A program made the position numbers and the translations under genes. A DNA stretch of 6,119 nt. Source: Thermoplasmatales archaeon UBA582. GTDB lineage: Archaea; Thermoplasmatota; Thermoplasmata; Thermoplasmatales; Thermoplasmataceae. Positions 6,075 through 6,119 of this stretch are shown piece after piece. The stretch spans positions 1 through 6,119 of the forward strand of contig DAQB01000021.1 in the NCBI GenBank assembly GCA_002502705.1. Reading direction: 5' to 3'. The stretch's first letter is position 1, and every line of letters starts with the position of its first letter. A model generated the notes under the pieces. That model was not told the origin of the DNA, did not search any database, and was given only the letters and a program-made list of their open reading frames with translations.

Positions 6075-6119
6075 CTAAAATTCCAGTTCAACTGTTCTTC
6101 CTGACATGTCTGATTGAAT
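6075..6119 (-). CDS. C-terminal end of an upstream minus-strand gene (partial)
   Basis: Two minus-strand frames are open from the right edge to near the cobQ start. One reads IQSDMSGRTVELEF and ends at UAG 6075-6077, six bases before the cobQ ATG. The other reads on to UGA 6065-6067, giving a four-base ATGA overlap with cobQ and a tail rich in Gln, Asn, Cys and Trp. I prefer the first for its more ordinary composition, but the second overlap is also common in operons. Either implies a tightly linked gene, perhaps also for cobalamin synthesis. Too little is present to identify it. Confidence 0.4.
   Translation of the reverse strand: MQSDMSGRTVELEF

Noticed and set aside
5440..6078. Long plus-strand open frames opposite cobQ
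   Set aside because: They are antisense to highly conserved cobQ coding sequence (P-loop and active-site motifs) and give low-complexity products rich in Ser, Ile and Ala.

Overview
The window looks like chromosomal DNA of an archaeon, most probably of the Thermoplasmatales (the Thermoplasma, Ferroplasma and Cuniculiplasma group) or a close relative. Base composition is moderately AT-rich (near 40% G+C by eye), Arg is mostly AGA/AGG and Ile is often ATA. Several genes lack a ribosome binding site and instead carry an archaeal TATA box about 25 bases before the start codon, as expected for leaderless mRNAs. The taxonomic call is inference; there is no rRNA gene here.

Layout: 1-112 is intergenic, with a perfect 7-bp inverted repeat beside a TATA-like stretch. 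A 12-helix major facilitator transporter lies on the minus strand (113-1300). It is divergent from a plus-strand protein of unknown function (1352-2344, possibly starting at 1415), whose promoter carries a perfect 8-bp inverted repeat overlapping a TATA box. The arrangement resembles a regulator next to the transporter it controls. From 2345 to 2961 there is no intact gene: 2408-2940 is the decayed C-terminal half of a second multi-spanning membrane protein, broken by an in-frame UAG and by a frameshift in a T run. Next comes an intact 3-hydroxyacyl-CoA dehydrogenase (2962-3852, plus). On the minus strand follow a 212-residue orphan protein (3943-4581), which recalls the N-terminal, ATPase-less part of VirB4/HerA-type ATPases, and cobyric acid synthase CobQ/CbiP (4629-6068). 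The tail of one more minus-strand gene enters from the right edge.

Functionally the window mixes unrelated housekeeping steps: acyl-CoA oxidation, cobalamin synthesis and solute export. The less ordinary elements are the palindromic promoter at 1387-1411, a promoter, 16-codon frame and hairpin on the plus strand (3890-4003) running antisense into the 212-residue gene, that orphan gene itself, and the membrane-protein pseudogene. I see no CRISPR array, insertion sequence, tRNA or rRNA, and no clear multigene defence or mobile system.
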